Shown here piece by piece: positions 29,501 to 37,719 of a stretch of DNA of 64,000 bases. Position numbers and translations under genes: made by a program. The notes beneath the pieces are model-generated. The model saw only the letters and a list, made by a program, of their open reading frames with translations. It did not search any database and was not told the DNA's origin. This stretch comes from Certhia americana (Eukaryota > Chordata > Aves > Passeriformes > Certhiidae), in NCBI GenBank assembly GCA_018697195.1, contig CM031858.1, forward strand, positions 128,659,133-128,723,132. Reading direction: 5' to 3'. How positions within the stretch are numbered: the stretch's first letter is position 1; every line of letters starts with the position of its first letter.

Positions 29501-32500
29501 GCTAGGCTGACTGATTTGGATCCGTATGACATAAAGCCTCCAAACAGAGAGAAATTACTTAGGATTTGCATGGAATTAATTTGAATCAATTTAATTTGAA
29601 TCAATAAGTTAATTTAATAGGTTAATTTATATGTTACTTATAAAGGAGATTTTATCCTTTGTTTCTTCTGCAAGGTACTCAGCAGTACAGCTGCCTGAAC
29701 TACTGTGCTTTTTAAAATTTTTTTTATTGAATAAATGTCTTTCTGTAGCACATAATGGGTGTGAAAAAAATGCTGTTACGATTTTGTTTCTGTGCTCTGT
29801 TTCTGGTTTTAGCTCATGTTTCTACCGAGAATTTGCATACTGAAATAATTATAACAAAAATTATCCAGATAAATGTAATTCTTTAATATATATTTGCATG
29901 TCAAAAATGTTCTTACTAAAATATTAGCATAGCACATGAGATTGCAGCAAGCAGAAAATTCATCAAAGGTTAATCTTATAAAACCACTGCTAAGAATTTT
30001 TCTTGTCAAGAACATCTTTCCCATCTTTTGACCACTTCTTAACCACCCCCTGCTTCCCCAAAAGCATTGTGTCCAAAATGTGCTTTCTAGTGAATCCAAA
30101 CTTGACAGAGATTGAGTCAGCTAAAAAGAAATGCAAAATACCAGTTTGAGTATGTATCTCAGTATTCCGCTAAAGTTAAACCAGAAAATATTATATATCC
30201 AATAAGCTGTTGCATAGGATATGATTTTGAAGAGAATGAGTTGACTTTGGTACTGAGAAACAGAATTCTTAGGTATTGCATTGATTTTCTCTCATTACTG
30301 TGCAATGGACTGTTTTTTCTTGGCATGTTAATCATTTGTTGCTTTTATTTCAGTGTGAGCAGAACACATTGCTCTGTTCATTTTCCAATGGAAGTTGCCA
30401 TGGTGAGTTTATTATCTACAAATGGTGTTAAAACCAAGATGGATGGAAGTGTGCAAAGTAGCTCCGCATTTTTCTATATATTTCTAGGCGCACACAAGTT
30501 TTGTGGAAATAAATATTTTCAGTTACATCAAACATTCAAAGAAGCATGAATGCTAAACAGTGTTAAACTATGTTAATTTTGGCCTAATAAGTGCTGGTTT
30601 TCATTCTGTTTTGACTGACTTATATGATTTCAAAAGCAGGGAGCCCCTTGAAAGTGCCTTTTCTACATCAGTGGAAGGTTCTAGTGGAAGTCTCATTGCC
30701 CATCACACAGGGATTGGAACTAGATGATTTAAGGTCCCTTCCAACCCAAACCATTCTCTGATTCTGTGTCCCTGCTTATTGCACTGGAATGATTGTGTAT
30801 GCAAAGAGGTTTTCCCCACAGGTACATAATGGGGGAAATACTTCCCATATTGTTGCCTGGACTGATACTCAGACCAGGCTGAAAAGACTGTTTTGCTAAG
30901 TTCTGGTCTTACGTTTTTTGCATGCAGAGTTGGATATTAGTATGAAAAAGTAAAAGTAAGATTAGAACCATGTTAAATCTTTATGATCTTTAGAGCCATT
31001 TAGGAGAAAATCTCAGAAAATGTCAAATGAATTGTTAGTGATGTGATAGACACCAGTATTATACAGTGTATCAATATTGTATTATACAATAAGACACCCT
31101 AGAAGTTTTCTTTCAATTATGGATTAAGTTGGAAACTCCACTCTTTCCACATTTTGTAACACTTAAATGAAACCAGAGCACATACATTCCCATGGGAGAG
31201 CTGCAGCAACCTTTTGCAGTGGATACTTTATACAGATGACTTCATTGTGGATAGAATTAAATCAGTGTTTATTTAAAACACTTATAAGCATTAAGGCCGC
31301 AGTAGAAAATCTGATTTGGAGCCTGTTGTCTGAATGTTTGCATTTGTTAACTAGACTCAGGACATTTTTATGGTACTACAGTGTATAGGTAACTTGAGGG
31401 TGACAGAGTGCTTTGATGTAACATATGAAAAGATTGAAGATTATATTGTATTTTATTAACTATATTGCAAAATACTATGTTTTCGAACATCTTACCAGTA
31501 GATATTTCAGTCATCTTGAAGATGAATTCATATTACAAAAGTGACAGGAAGTACAAGACCTCTTTTCTGAAAGCCTAAGTCCTGCCTTGAGGACTTAAAT
31601 GCTGTTGTTACTTGTACCAACCAGTCTATGATGATTCTTCATGGTCTCTTTAAAACAACAAACAGAAAGAAAAATGAAAAATCCTTTTGAAGAGAAAAGC
31701 AAAATGCGGAGCTTAAATTTTCAAGGAGGGGAGCATGAGGACACAATCCTTAAGCCATTTAGCAGCTGTCTAGGAAAGCATGGAAATTTATATCTCTGTC
31801 AGAATCTTTCCTTTCTCCCTTTGGGGAAATACTGTCTGTATCAGCACCAAATGAAACATCTGCTCTTGCTCATGCCACTGATTCAAAGAGGGTGCAGGTC
31901 TTTACCTATCCTCCCATTTAGAGGCCAGGCATCCTCTACTGCAATTCAGGATGCAGCAGGGAATTATTACACTGAGCTGGGGAGATCACATGAACCCTTT
32001 CTGGGTTTCTATCACAGTAATCTTCAGGAGGTTCCCTTTAAAATCCTGTATTTTTTGTTTCTATGTATCTATTCATGTATGCTGGATGGTACAAAGACAG
32101 TAAATGTCTGGAGATGGAAGTCCAAAAGTTTTCAGCTCTCAGACTACTGTCAGAAAGGAATTAACTACCATTATAAATTTACATCATTGGGAAATTCCAA
32201 GTCCCCTCAATAGTTTAAAATCTTTACCTTTGCTCTGTCAAAGCCATTTAGCTTAATTCATCTTTACAATAAGTATTCCTTTCCTTCATGTTTTTCTTTT
32301 TTTTTTTATTTTTTTCAGTTACATCCATTATGGTAACAAACGTTTGTTCACACACCAATGTAAATAAGATGTGCATCATTTTCTAGTTTTCCCTTTACGT
32401 AAGCCAGGAATCATTTAGCTATGTGCTAGTTCAGGATGCATTTAGAGCAGAGCATGTTTAGATTAAACAAAAAATAGCCTGAGGTTGAAGAATGAGTATA

Positions 32501-35500
32501 AGAAGTTTGCAAATCTTACCAACACAATTTTCTTCTCCAGCATCAATATGTCATTGTATATTAAAAAATGAACCAAGCAAAAACCAGCATAGTAAAACAC
32601 CAGGAAAATTAAATACTCACTTAACATGTATTTCTTCCTTAAGGCTGAGTATTAAGTTAAGCCACAGGCAGGTGTTTAGGGACTACTGAAATCAGTGCCA
32701 TATCAGAACTTAGAAGAAAAATAGATCAATTTTCTGTGTCTACTATGAAAAATCTTCCAAAGTAGCCAAGCTGACTCAATGAGAAAGATTTGAGGAAATA
32801 ACTGCTTAATTCTTGAAACACTATTTCTGCCTAAAACATCTCCATTAATATATGTTCTGTGTGTCATCACTTCTTTCCATTACCCTAATGGTTCTTCATT
32901 TTTTCTTCTAAAATATGGCATTTGCTTGCCTGATACACCAGCACATAACAATAAAAATTTTATTGTGATAGTTTGGGATTATTTTGTTGAGCTACCATCA
33001 TTCTTATACCCATTTCTTGAATATTCTCCTTTTAATTAAAGTTTTTCATTTATCAAATGTGTAGGTGAGTTGGTGCAGTCGTCTCACAGTGAGCAACGTG
33101 TTTTGATATTAGACTGCAGTGGACTGAACTTCTTTGACTACACTGGAGTCTCAGTGCTTCTTCAGGTATTCACAACATTAGAAACATTTTGTATTATAAT
33201 TATATATATGAGTTCTAGTCATTCTACCCATATCAGTGCATAAATATTTCACTCATAAAAAAAATGAACAGAGAGTTGGTATTAAATTGTACTGTGTTTA
33301 TATATAAAATAATATTAAAATATTTCTAAATATTTTGGGTAACAGTGCAAATGTATGTAATTGTATGCATGTATGCATATGTAATGAAGAGGAGTTTTGG
33401 AACTTTTCCTCTTTTTTAGGTTGGTTTAGGTCATATTTGACCATGCTGTGTCAGTTGTAGAGATGTGTAAATTTATTGCTTTAAAATTTCAGCTTTAATT
33501 CCATGATTTTACCTATATATTCTATTGTCTGCTAAGCCAGATGTCAAAACATGATCTCCATCCTTTCTCCTGCGGGCAACATATCTTGCAGACTGGGTTC
33601 ATTGCAGGAGTTCCAAGATGCTCCCAGAAGACTAAACCCAGCAGTCATTGGTTACTGTGGTGAATGGAACTAAATCCAGTTGGCAGCTGGCCACAATTGG
33701 TGTTCCCTTGGGGCCAATCCTGTTTAATATCTTTGTTGATGGTTTGGACAAGGGGATTGAGTCCATCCTCAGTCAGTTTGCAGATGACAGCAAGCTGGGT
33801 GGGAGTGTTGATCTGCTGGAGGGCAGGAAGGCTCTGCAGAAGGGTCTGGACAGGCTGGATTGATGGGCCAAGGACACTGGTGTGAGGTTCAATAAGGCCA
33901 AGTGCAGGGTCCTGCACTTGGGTCACAACACCTCCAGGCAGTGCCACAGGCTGGGGTAGAGCACCTGGAAAGATGTGAGTTAGTCTGGACTTAGCAATGC
34001 CAAGTTAATACTTGGACTCAATGATCTTAAAGGTCTTTTCCAACCTCAGCAATTCAATGAGTCTATGGTTCAGCATAACAAACAGTTCCATACAGTGGAT
34101 AAAAAATTCAAAAGCTGTTTTTTACACTTCCATCAGATATGGAGTTTAAAAGTTGTGTAGTGAGTACAGTGTTAAGTGGGTATGAAAGATTTGGTTGCAT
34201 AATTTTTCTGAGTAAGATAAAGGACTATATTTGAACTTGGGTCTTAACCCAGGCCTCTTCTTGCCCTAAAAATTTTCTCAATTTACTGCAGTGATTGCAC
34301 AGTGAAGTAAGTGTTGCCTTAAAATATTTTAAATTAAAACTACACATATAGGCAGGGATATAATGGGAAAAAAAAATCTGGAAATAAAGGTTAGTGTGAG
34401 TGACTATTACTTATCCCTTTGAAATATAGGGCATTCAATATAGTATTAAAAAAAAATGTGAAACTGATTTCCAAAAGGTCTTAGAGACCTCCAAATTATA
34501 AATTACGCTGAGGAAGTGCTTGACAAATTTGTGAGAGGTAAGTCTGTCAAGAGCTGTGAAGTGCACGGGTTGGTACTGCATCCTCTAGATAAACACTTGA
34601 TCCAAAACCAAGTTACTCCTCCTCCTACCAGAGGACCACACTCAACATGTCCTTGTTGTACACTCCTTCCCAAAACATCATCACTGATGTCAGAGATGGA
34701 GGATTTTTGAACTGAGTAAGATTTTTGCTTTATTTTAAAAATAGAATATCCTGATGGGTTCTCACTGGATCTCTTCTCTCAGAATTTTTCTACTTCACAT
34801 GGATTATTTGAACATTTTTTGAAGCAGTAACTGTTCTGGATATTCTCCATTTGGCAGAATAATGCCCTACTCTGGTTTTAGAGTTAATTTCACTTTTTTT
34901 GTTTTGTTGGGTTTTTTTCATTTGTTTGTTTGTTGTTTTGTTTTCTATCTTATTAATTTTTTAATACTAATTATTTTGTCTATTCAAAGAAAGAATAAAG
35001 AACAACTTACTGCTGAATGCATCATGATAGTTATGGTGCTTTTTTGATAAAAGTCTCAAAGTTTCCCAGGTCTGATTCCTGTCCGTGTGCACTGGTAGTA
35101 AGCATGTGGTAAGAACATGGGAAAACACACTGAAAAAAGAGAACTGGAAATAATACCCCTAAAAATTACAGTCAGAAATTGCAAAATTATTAACCAAATT
35201 CAATTTTAATTCTCAGCAGAACTGTAGAGTACTGTGAAAAGATGGTAGGAAATAAGTGTGGCTTGGTGATGTTTACATTATAGAAGGGCTCGCTCTGGTG
35301 GCTGCTGGCAGTACAGCTGCTGAAGCAGCACTCCGGGCTCTGCCTACCTTGAATATGGGCTCTTTGTGTATTTTATTCTCTGCTGGTATTTAAAACAGGT
35401 TTTTTTAATCTCTTGTTTTCAAACATAGATTTACATGGACTGTAAAAACAGATACATCGATGTGTTGCTAGCACACTGCAAAGGCAAGTATCCACTTACA

Positions 35501-37719
35501 GTAAAAATCTTAAAATGAGCGGTTATATATCCTCACTACCTTCTCAGTGCTCATGTGTTTATTTTATTGCAGCTTCCTTGATAAAAGCAATGCAGTACGG
35601 TGGACATCTTGAGTCTGAAAATCCTGTATTTTTTGAATCTATTTCTTCAGCAATTGATGCCATTCAGATTCACAGGGTAAGACTTACAAGCAGGAGTAGG
35701 TGAAGCCTGGAGGGCTTCTTGGATGCTCACAGCAATTGTTAAAGTCTGGGAAAGTCTTATTTACCTAGTGAACTTTTTATGTAGAAATTTTTTATCTGTC
35801 TGTAATCTACAACTGGTCCTCAGCCTGAGGAATGCAGTTTTCAATTTTTTTTGCTGCTAGAACTCTCTTCCCATCACCACATCTCCTTTCGCAACAACTT
35901 CTCGATCTTCTATAATAGATCCAGAGGTTCTGTGTTGTGGCGCTTTAATCCAGGCTCGTTCTCCATTGGAAAGATTTATGTTGTCTAGAAATATCTAACA
36001 CAGCCTCTCAGGGAGACACATTAACTCACATCCAGCTCTGCATTACTGAAACTACACTCCTGTTTCTCAGCCTTAAGCATCTCAGAGATGCTTGAAGCTG
36101 CTTCACACACCACAGCGCTGGTCCAGCTGAAACGGTTCTGGATCTCCAGCTAGTTTGGTTTGAGTTAGAAATCTTATCTCTGCCCTGCACTGTACTGGTT
36201 CACTGGTGGAAAGAGAGGAATTGCATGAGGTGGAAGAGAGAGTTAGAGGGAGAATGGAGGCTTGAGCAGCTATTTACTCACTCAGTAATTCTTGCATTCC
36301 TTTTTAAAAAGATTGCAAACCTGGACTTTCCTCTTGAACTATGTGATCCTTTTCCACTGTCATGGCAGAGTAAGTGAGCATGCATTAAAAGCAGTGCTTT
36401 CCCATGGTTTTATTTCTGATTCAAACATGGCTAGAGCTTGGCTCAGAGCCTTCTCCAAGAGACGTTAAACTCATCATGGTCTGTGGTTTGGTCGTTTGTC
36501 TTTTTTTCTTCATTTTATATTTTACTAATTAAATCAGACTTGCCTATGGACAAAACCATTTTCCATTGATTTATCCAGATTAAGGTGAGTTGGCACAGTT
36601 GGTCTTGTGAATTGACCAGAAAAACATGTTCTCTTCAGCACTTTTCAACATTTTTCATTATGTTGTCCTACAAAAAATAATTTGTTGAAATGGTAACTGC
36701 AGGGCAAAAATAATGGGGTTGGCTATTGTATATTTTGTCTGGGTCTGATTAGATGAATTAGAATGATTGTTGTGTTATAAAATGTCTACATTTTTTACTG
36801 ACATTATTAACTTTCCTAACATTCTTGTAAGATAGTTATGTACTAGCATTCCCATTTTATGGAAGTGGGACATGGATAGACCAGGACAAATGTTCATAAT
36901 GAAAAGGGGGAGTTAAAATTCAAAGTCCACTTTTTAAGGAACTGAGTGCTTGTTTCTACCAGAGCTGCTAGGCAAATCAAACCTCTGCATAGTCGCTTAG
37001 CAGTTTAGTCTGAAAGGTTTGCATGCAGCCTCAAATTTTAAATGTAATTACGAGCAGAGTATATATACTGCTGGTGCTTCCTCGGAGTTTCCACAGTATG
37101 TGCTTTAGGGATTATTATGTGTTTATTGTGTTGAACACCTGAAGATAAGGTGGACAGGAGTGAAAAGGCAGGGTGACTGCAATAGCAGCAACATACTGTA
37201 CCAGTCTATGTACTCCTCCTGTGCCTTTTTAAGGTGCTGAGGTCAGTAGGAATTTTGAGTGTGAACATGACAGAATAGGCAGAATAGGATAGAAAAAAAA
37301 CCCGTGAGGAAGGAACTGGAGACTTACAGAAAGTGATTTGTTCCGATTTACATTTCAGCTTCCCCATATAGCAGGAAATAGTCTTCTACTGTCAGAAAGG
37401 TAGAGGTAAGAGGGATTTGTGGTTCATTTTTATCTTTGCTGCTCTTCAGAAATGCAAAGATGTTCTTATCCACATGCTCCAAAGAAAATGTTGTGTTGTT
37501 CTTAGTTTTATGCTTATGAATTGATAAGATATTTGCCTATTACTTTATGCAGTGAATCATTAACTTTTTTAAATATTAGTTTTTATAATGGTGGCATTTT
37601 CAAGCTAGCACCCCTTCATATCCTAATTTTACATTATGTTCTAGGAAAACATTATAATTTTTTTTCTGTTTCTCTCAATTTAGAATTACAGCAAGTTCAG
37701 TGAACAGAGTGAAGTGTGA
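5403..37719 (+). CDS. SLC26A7: SLC26A7 anion transporter, 3' 14 coding exons (gene span, 5' part outside window)
   Basis: SLC26A7 is a multi-pass SLC26/SulP anion transporter. In mammals it carries chloride, bicarbonate and iodide and acts in gastric parietal cells, kidney and thyroid (established knowledge). Coding exons seen: 5403-5555, 6909-6991, 8624-8771, 10810-10923, 14151-14228, 15708-15803, 22399-22505, 24712-24778, 28473-28589, 30354-30402, 33065-33165, 35429-35483, 35573-35676, 37684-37719. Joined they give 1308 nt, 435 codons plus TGA, in one open frame with matching phases at all 13 internal junctions. The order is late membrane helices, the TM10 anion-site segment, TM11-14, then a STAS domain with [13 protein letters not shown]. 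Near-identity to remembered mammalian SLC26A7, rather than to prestin or pendrin, sets the paralogue: [38 protein letters not shown] and the C-terminal SEV. The mammalian protein is about 656 residues, so roughly the first third is missing. No frame break or premature stop is present, so the gene looks functional. Confidence 0.97.
5556..6908 (+). other. SLC26A7: SLC26A7 intron, nothing recognised
   Basis: GTAAGT to ATTAG. AT-rich, with a T run near 6097-6112. The 125-codon minus-strand frame at 6060-6437 has no recognisable protein character. No repeat family was recognised. Confidence 0.9.
6909..6991 (+). CDS. SLC26A7: SLC26A7 exon: membrane domain, [18 protein letters not shown]
   Basis: 83 nt, phase 0 in and phase 2 out (last codon split GG|G). 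It encodes a short hydrophobic end ([10 protein letters not shown]) and an extracytoplasmic-type stretch ending VVGNIPK(G). The donor is AAAGG|GTAACG. It joins in frame to the exon at 8624. Confidence 0.95.
6992..8623 (+). other. SLC26A7: SLC26A7 intron with a 47-bp tandem duplication
   Basis: GTAACG to TTATAG. It contains the duplication at 7230-7323 (separate entry) and a short near-repeat at about 8217-8260 (GATTTAAGTTTAATTTTATAG and a slightly changed copy). Otherwise AT-rich with nothing recognised. Confidence 0.88.
7230..7323. repeat. Two-copy 47-bp tandem duplication
   Basis: Copy 1 is 7230-7276 and copy 2 is 7277-7323. Both begin AAAAGTAGATACTAAGTA and end GGAGGGCAGGGC. By eye they differ at two bases in the middle (ATG against ACT). 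Copies this alike point to a recent local duplication inside the intron. Confidence 0.95.
8624..8771 (+). CDS. SLC26A7: SLC26A7 exon: loop plus TM8 helix
   Basis: 148 nt, phase 2 in and phase 0 out. The first base completes a Gly codon. The loop [16 protein letters not shown] is followed by the helix [17 protein letters not shown] and the cytoplasmic [14 protein letters not shown]. The [10 protein letters not shown] segment is one of the most conserved stretches of SLC26A7. Donor CCAG|GTAAAG. Confidence 0.97.
8772..10809 (+). other. SLC26A7: SLC26A7 intron
   Basis: GTAAAG to TTTGCAG. A somewhat GC-richer patch lies at about 9940-10180, with overlapping frames on both strands and no recognisable protein. 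A 132-codon frame at 9526-9924 was judged chance. No repeat was recognised. Confidence 0.88.
10810..10923 (+). CDS. SLC26A7: SLC26A7 exon: TM9-TM10, anion-site segment
   Basis: 38 codons, phase 0 to 0, from [10 protein letters not shown] to STGAKTQ. By alignment to prestin, [10 protein letters not shown] is the TM10 region lining the central anion site. The Arg at 10885-10887 (CGG) corresponds to prestin Arg399, and the residue before it is Gly rather than prestin's Ser398. Donor CAG|GTAACG. The alignment is by eye. Confidence 0.97.
10924..14150 (+). other. SLC26A7: SLC26A7 intron with a CR1 copy
   Basis: GTAACG to TTTTAG. It contains a CR1 3' end (11740-12040, separate entry) and an imperfect direct repeat (T)GTTTTAACAACTTGTCT near 13254 and 13277. 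The rest is AT-rich with nothing recognised. Confidence 0.88.
11740..12040 (+). mobile_element. CR1 LINE fragment, 3' end, + orientation
   Basis: The segment reads as the usual CR1 3' end: GACAGGACAAGAGGAAAC, then TTTAGATTAGATCTCAGGAA, AAAGGGTTGTAAAGCATAGG, a G-C-rich AACAGACTGCCCAG block, GGTCTCTTCTAACCTTAAA, and a terminal TTCTATGATTC tail near 12020-12040. It is 5'-truncated and diverged and carries no reverse transcriptase. Confidence 0.9.
14151..14228 (+). CDS. SLC26A7: SLC26A7 exon: TM11
   Basis: 26 codons, phase 0 to 0. [18 protein letters not shown] and LLYWLPM form one hydrophobic helix and a tight turn typical of SulP helix 11. Acceptor TTGTTTTAG, donor ATG|GTATGG. Confidence 0.96.
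14229..15707 (+). other. SLC26A7: SLC26A7 intron, nothing recognised
   Basis: GTATGG to TCTGCAG. AT-rich, with a C-rich patch near 15091-15109. Chance frames only. Confidence 0.9.
15708..15803 (+). CDS. SLC26A7: SLC26A7 exon: TM12 and cytoplasmic linker
   Basis: 32 codons, phase 0 to 0. The helix [18 protein letters not shown] is followed by [14 protein letters not shown], a highly conserved SLC26A7 segment. Acceptor GTCTCTGCAG, donor TGG|GTAAGT. Confidence 0.97.
19245..19345 (-). mobile_element. CR1 LINE 3' end, reverse orientation
   Basis: Begins TCATAGGATCATTTAAGTTGG, then AAAAGACCTTTAAAGATTATC, TAGTTCAACTGTTCACCCAA and CTAAACCATGTCCC. This is the reverse complement of the CR1 terminal region, a very common bird motif. 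The right edge is uncertain: similarity fades after the CCATGTCCCTTAG block, near a small deletion. Confidence 0.88.
20354..20379. repeat. 26-bp poly(A) run
   Basis: Uninterrupted A run inside the 6.6-kb intron. No retroposon body could be recognised to its left. Confidence 0.95.
22399..22505 (+). CDS. SLC26A7: SLC26A7 exon: TM13-TM14, end of membrane domain
   Basis: 107 nt, phase 0 in and phase 2 out. [18 protein letters not shown] and [17 protein letters not shown] form the last two membrane helices. The acceptor is in tandem AGAG (22397-22400). Only the first AG keeps the frame; the second would shift it by two bases. Donor CCCAG|GTAAGA. Confidence 0.96.
22506..24711 (+). other. SLC26A7: SLC26A7 intron
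   Basis: GTAAGA to GATTACAG. Contains an AT-rich direct-repeat patch at about 24461-24540 built from ATGAATAAATA/ATGAATAAAAT units. Nothing else was recognised. Confidence 0.88.
24461..24540. repeat. AT-rich short tandem repeat, ATGAATAAA-type units
   Basis: Several imperfect copies of TATGAATAAAATA and ATGAATAAATAT follow each other. Local slippage is the likely origin. Confidence 0.75.
24712..24778 (+). CDS. SLC26A7: SLC26A7 exon: membrane domain to STAS linker
   Basis: 67 nt, phase 2 in and phase 0 out. The first base completes the Arg codon AG|A, followed by [20 protein letters not shown] and NC. This charged piece leads from the last helix into the STAS domain. Donor TGT|GTAAGT. It carries the KNMKE core expected for this paralogue. 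Confidence 0.94.
24960..25065 (+). mobile_element. MIR-like SINE fragment, + orientation
   Basis: The order of motifs follows the MIR core: GGTTCTGCTGCTTGTTTGC, then GTGACGTTAGGCAAGTC, CTCTCAG, and CTGAGTTTATTTGTCATTT. It corresponds to the MIR 'TGTGACCTTGGGCAAGTCAC ... CTCAGTTTCCTCATCTG' region. Strongly diverged, as expected for an element older than the bird-mammal split. Confidence 0.6.
25475..25585 (-). mobile_element. MIR-like SINE fragment, reverse orientation
   Basis: GACCCAGAGAGGTGAACTCC, a gapped middle, TAGGTCAGCAGCCAAGAG and AGTAGAACCATGTGTCCTTA follow the order of the MIR reverse complement (GGCCCAGAGAGGTTAAGTGAC, GTCAGTGGCAGAGC, AGAACCCAGGTCTCC). Confidence 0.5.
28473..28589 (+). 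CDS. SLC26A7: SLC26A7 exon: STAS domain, first strands
   Basis: 39 codons, phase 0 to 0. [20 protein letters not shown] and [13 protein letters not shown] are the first beta-strands and helix of the STAS domain, the cytoplasmic regulatory domain of SLC26 transporters. Donor CCAG|GTATGT. Confidence 0.96.
28590..30353 (+). other. SLC26A7: SLC26A7 intron
   Basis: GTATGT to TTTCAG. Contains short AT-rich direct repeats at about 29577-29630 (TTAATTTGAATCAA twice). A splice-site-flanked 25-nt segment at 28693-28717 is discussed in findings. No other exon was supported. Confidence 0.82.
30354..30402 (+). CDS. SLC26A7: SLC26A7 exon: STAS variable loop
   Basis: 49 nt, phase 0 in and phase 1 out. Encodes [16 protein letters not shown] and the first base of a Gly. 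The CEQNTLL start and the SNG-C pattern match the SLC26A7 intervening sequence within the STAS domain. Acceptor TTTATTTCAG, donor ATG|GTGAGT. The long open frame at 30112-30549 reads a different frame and is not the coding one. Confidence 0.93.
30403..33064 (+). other. SLC26A7: SLC26A7 intron with a CR1 tail
   Basis: GTGAGT to GTGTAG. Contains a CR1 3' tail (30640-30770). The 190-codon open frame at 31641-32213 has no family resemblance and no codon pattern I trust. T run near 32292. Confidence 0.86.
30640..30770 (+). mobile_element. CR1 LINE 3' tail, + orientation
   Basis: GGGATTGGAACTAGATGATT, TAAGGTCCCTTCCAACCC and AAACCATTCTCTGATTCTGTG are the CR1 terminal sequence with its repeated octamer-like end. 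Only about 130 bp remains, as is usual for 5'-truncated insertions. Confidence 0.88.
33065..33165 (+). CDS. SLC26A7: SLC26A7 exon: STAS core motif
   Basis: 101 nt, phase 1 in and phase 0 out. The Gly codon is split [23 protein letters not shown] leads into [13 protein letters not shown]. The pattern D-C-S-G-x-x-F-F-D-Y-[ST]-G is the STAS hallmark. Donor CAG|GTATTC. Confidence 0.96.
33166..35428 (+). other. SLC26A7: SLC26A7 intron with a CR1 copy carrying RT remnants
   Basis: GTATTC to AAACATAG. Contains the CR1 element at 33590-34070 and a GTTT-rich patch near 34900-34960. No other feature was recognised. Confidence 0.86.
33590..34070 (+). mobile_element. CR1 LINE with a reverse-transcriptase remnant, internally deleted
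   Basis: Frame 33648-33863 reads as the CR1 reverse transcriptase: a VNGTKSSWQ start, [14 protein letters not shown], the [12 protein letters not shown] catalytic block and [17 protein letters not shown] stop interrupts it, and the continuing CR1 sequence reads [11 protein letters not shown] in another frame. The sequence then jumps, at about 33960-33990, to the 3' end (AATGATCTTAAAGGTCTTTTC, CAACCTCAGCAATTC, TGAGTCTATGG). The several hundred bases usually between these parts are missing. A dead, 5'-truncated copy. Confidence 0.92.
35429..35483 (+). CDS. SLC26A7: SLC26A7 exon: STAS helix and strand, GC donor
   Basis: 55 nt, phase 0 in and phase 1 out. Encodes [18 protein letters not shown] and the first base of Ala. 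The donor is AAAG|GCAAGT, a GC donor with an otherwise perfect consensus. The nearby GT at 35488 would leave phase 2 and break the frame into ASLIKAMQ, so the GC site is the one that fits. Confidence 0.94.
35484..35572 (+). other. SLC26A7: 89-nt GC-AG intron of SLC26A7
   Basis: Starts GCAAGT at 35484 and ends TTTTATTGCAG at 35572. Its length and the frame on both sides (HCK then ASLIKAM) support it. It is the shortest intron in the window by a wide margin. Confidence 0.9.
35573..35676 (+). CDS. SLC26A7: SLC26A7 exon: end of STAS domain
   Basis: 104 nt, phase 1 in and phase 0 out. (A)[17 protein letters not shown], then [17 protein letters not shown], gives the last STAS helix. Donor CACAGG|GTAAGA. 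Confidence 0.96.
35677..37683 (+). other. SLC26A7: Last SLC26A7 intron
   Basis: GTAAGA to TCTCTCAATTTAG. Contains a MIR-like piece (36812-36940). Read-through of the donor would add eight codons and stop at TGA (35701-35703). The rest was not recognised. Confidence 0.88.
36812..36940 (-). mobile_element. MIR-like SINE fragment, reverse orientation
   Basis: CTTTCCTAACATTCTTGTAA, TAGTTATGTACTAGCATT, CCCATTTTATGGAAGTGGG and TTAAAATTCAAAGTCC follow the reverse-complement MIR order (AACAACCCTGTGAGGTAGG, CCCATTTTACAGATGAGG, GGATTCAAACCC). Diverged. Confidence 0.5.
37684..37719 (+). CDS. SLC26A7: SLC26A7 last coding exon, C-terminus and stop
   Basis: Encodes [11 protein letters not shown] and TGA (37717-37719). 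The acceptor has a strong pyrimidine tract (TTTTTTTTCTGTTTCTCTCAATTTAG). The last three residues S-E-V fit a class I PDZ ligand (S/T-x-V), and mammalian SLC26A7 ends the same way as I remember it. So short a coding exon followed by long 3' sequence is the usual form of a terminal exon. Confidence 0.93.
   Translation, partial: NYSKFSEQSEV

Noticed and set aside
29521..29551. TTGGATCCGTATGACATAAAG as another candidate for that micro-exon
   Set aside because: No suitable acceptor directly before it and no donor after it.
30112..30549. 145-codon + strand open frame covering a true SLC26A7 exon
   Set aside because: It reads the exon 30354-30402 in the wrong frame after the first codons and runs through both splice sites.
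31641..32213. 190-codon + strand open frame, the longest in the window
   Set aside because: It lies within an SLC26A7 intron on the sense strand, has no recognisable domain and no retroelement resemblance. Chance is the simplest reading.
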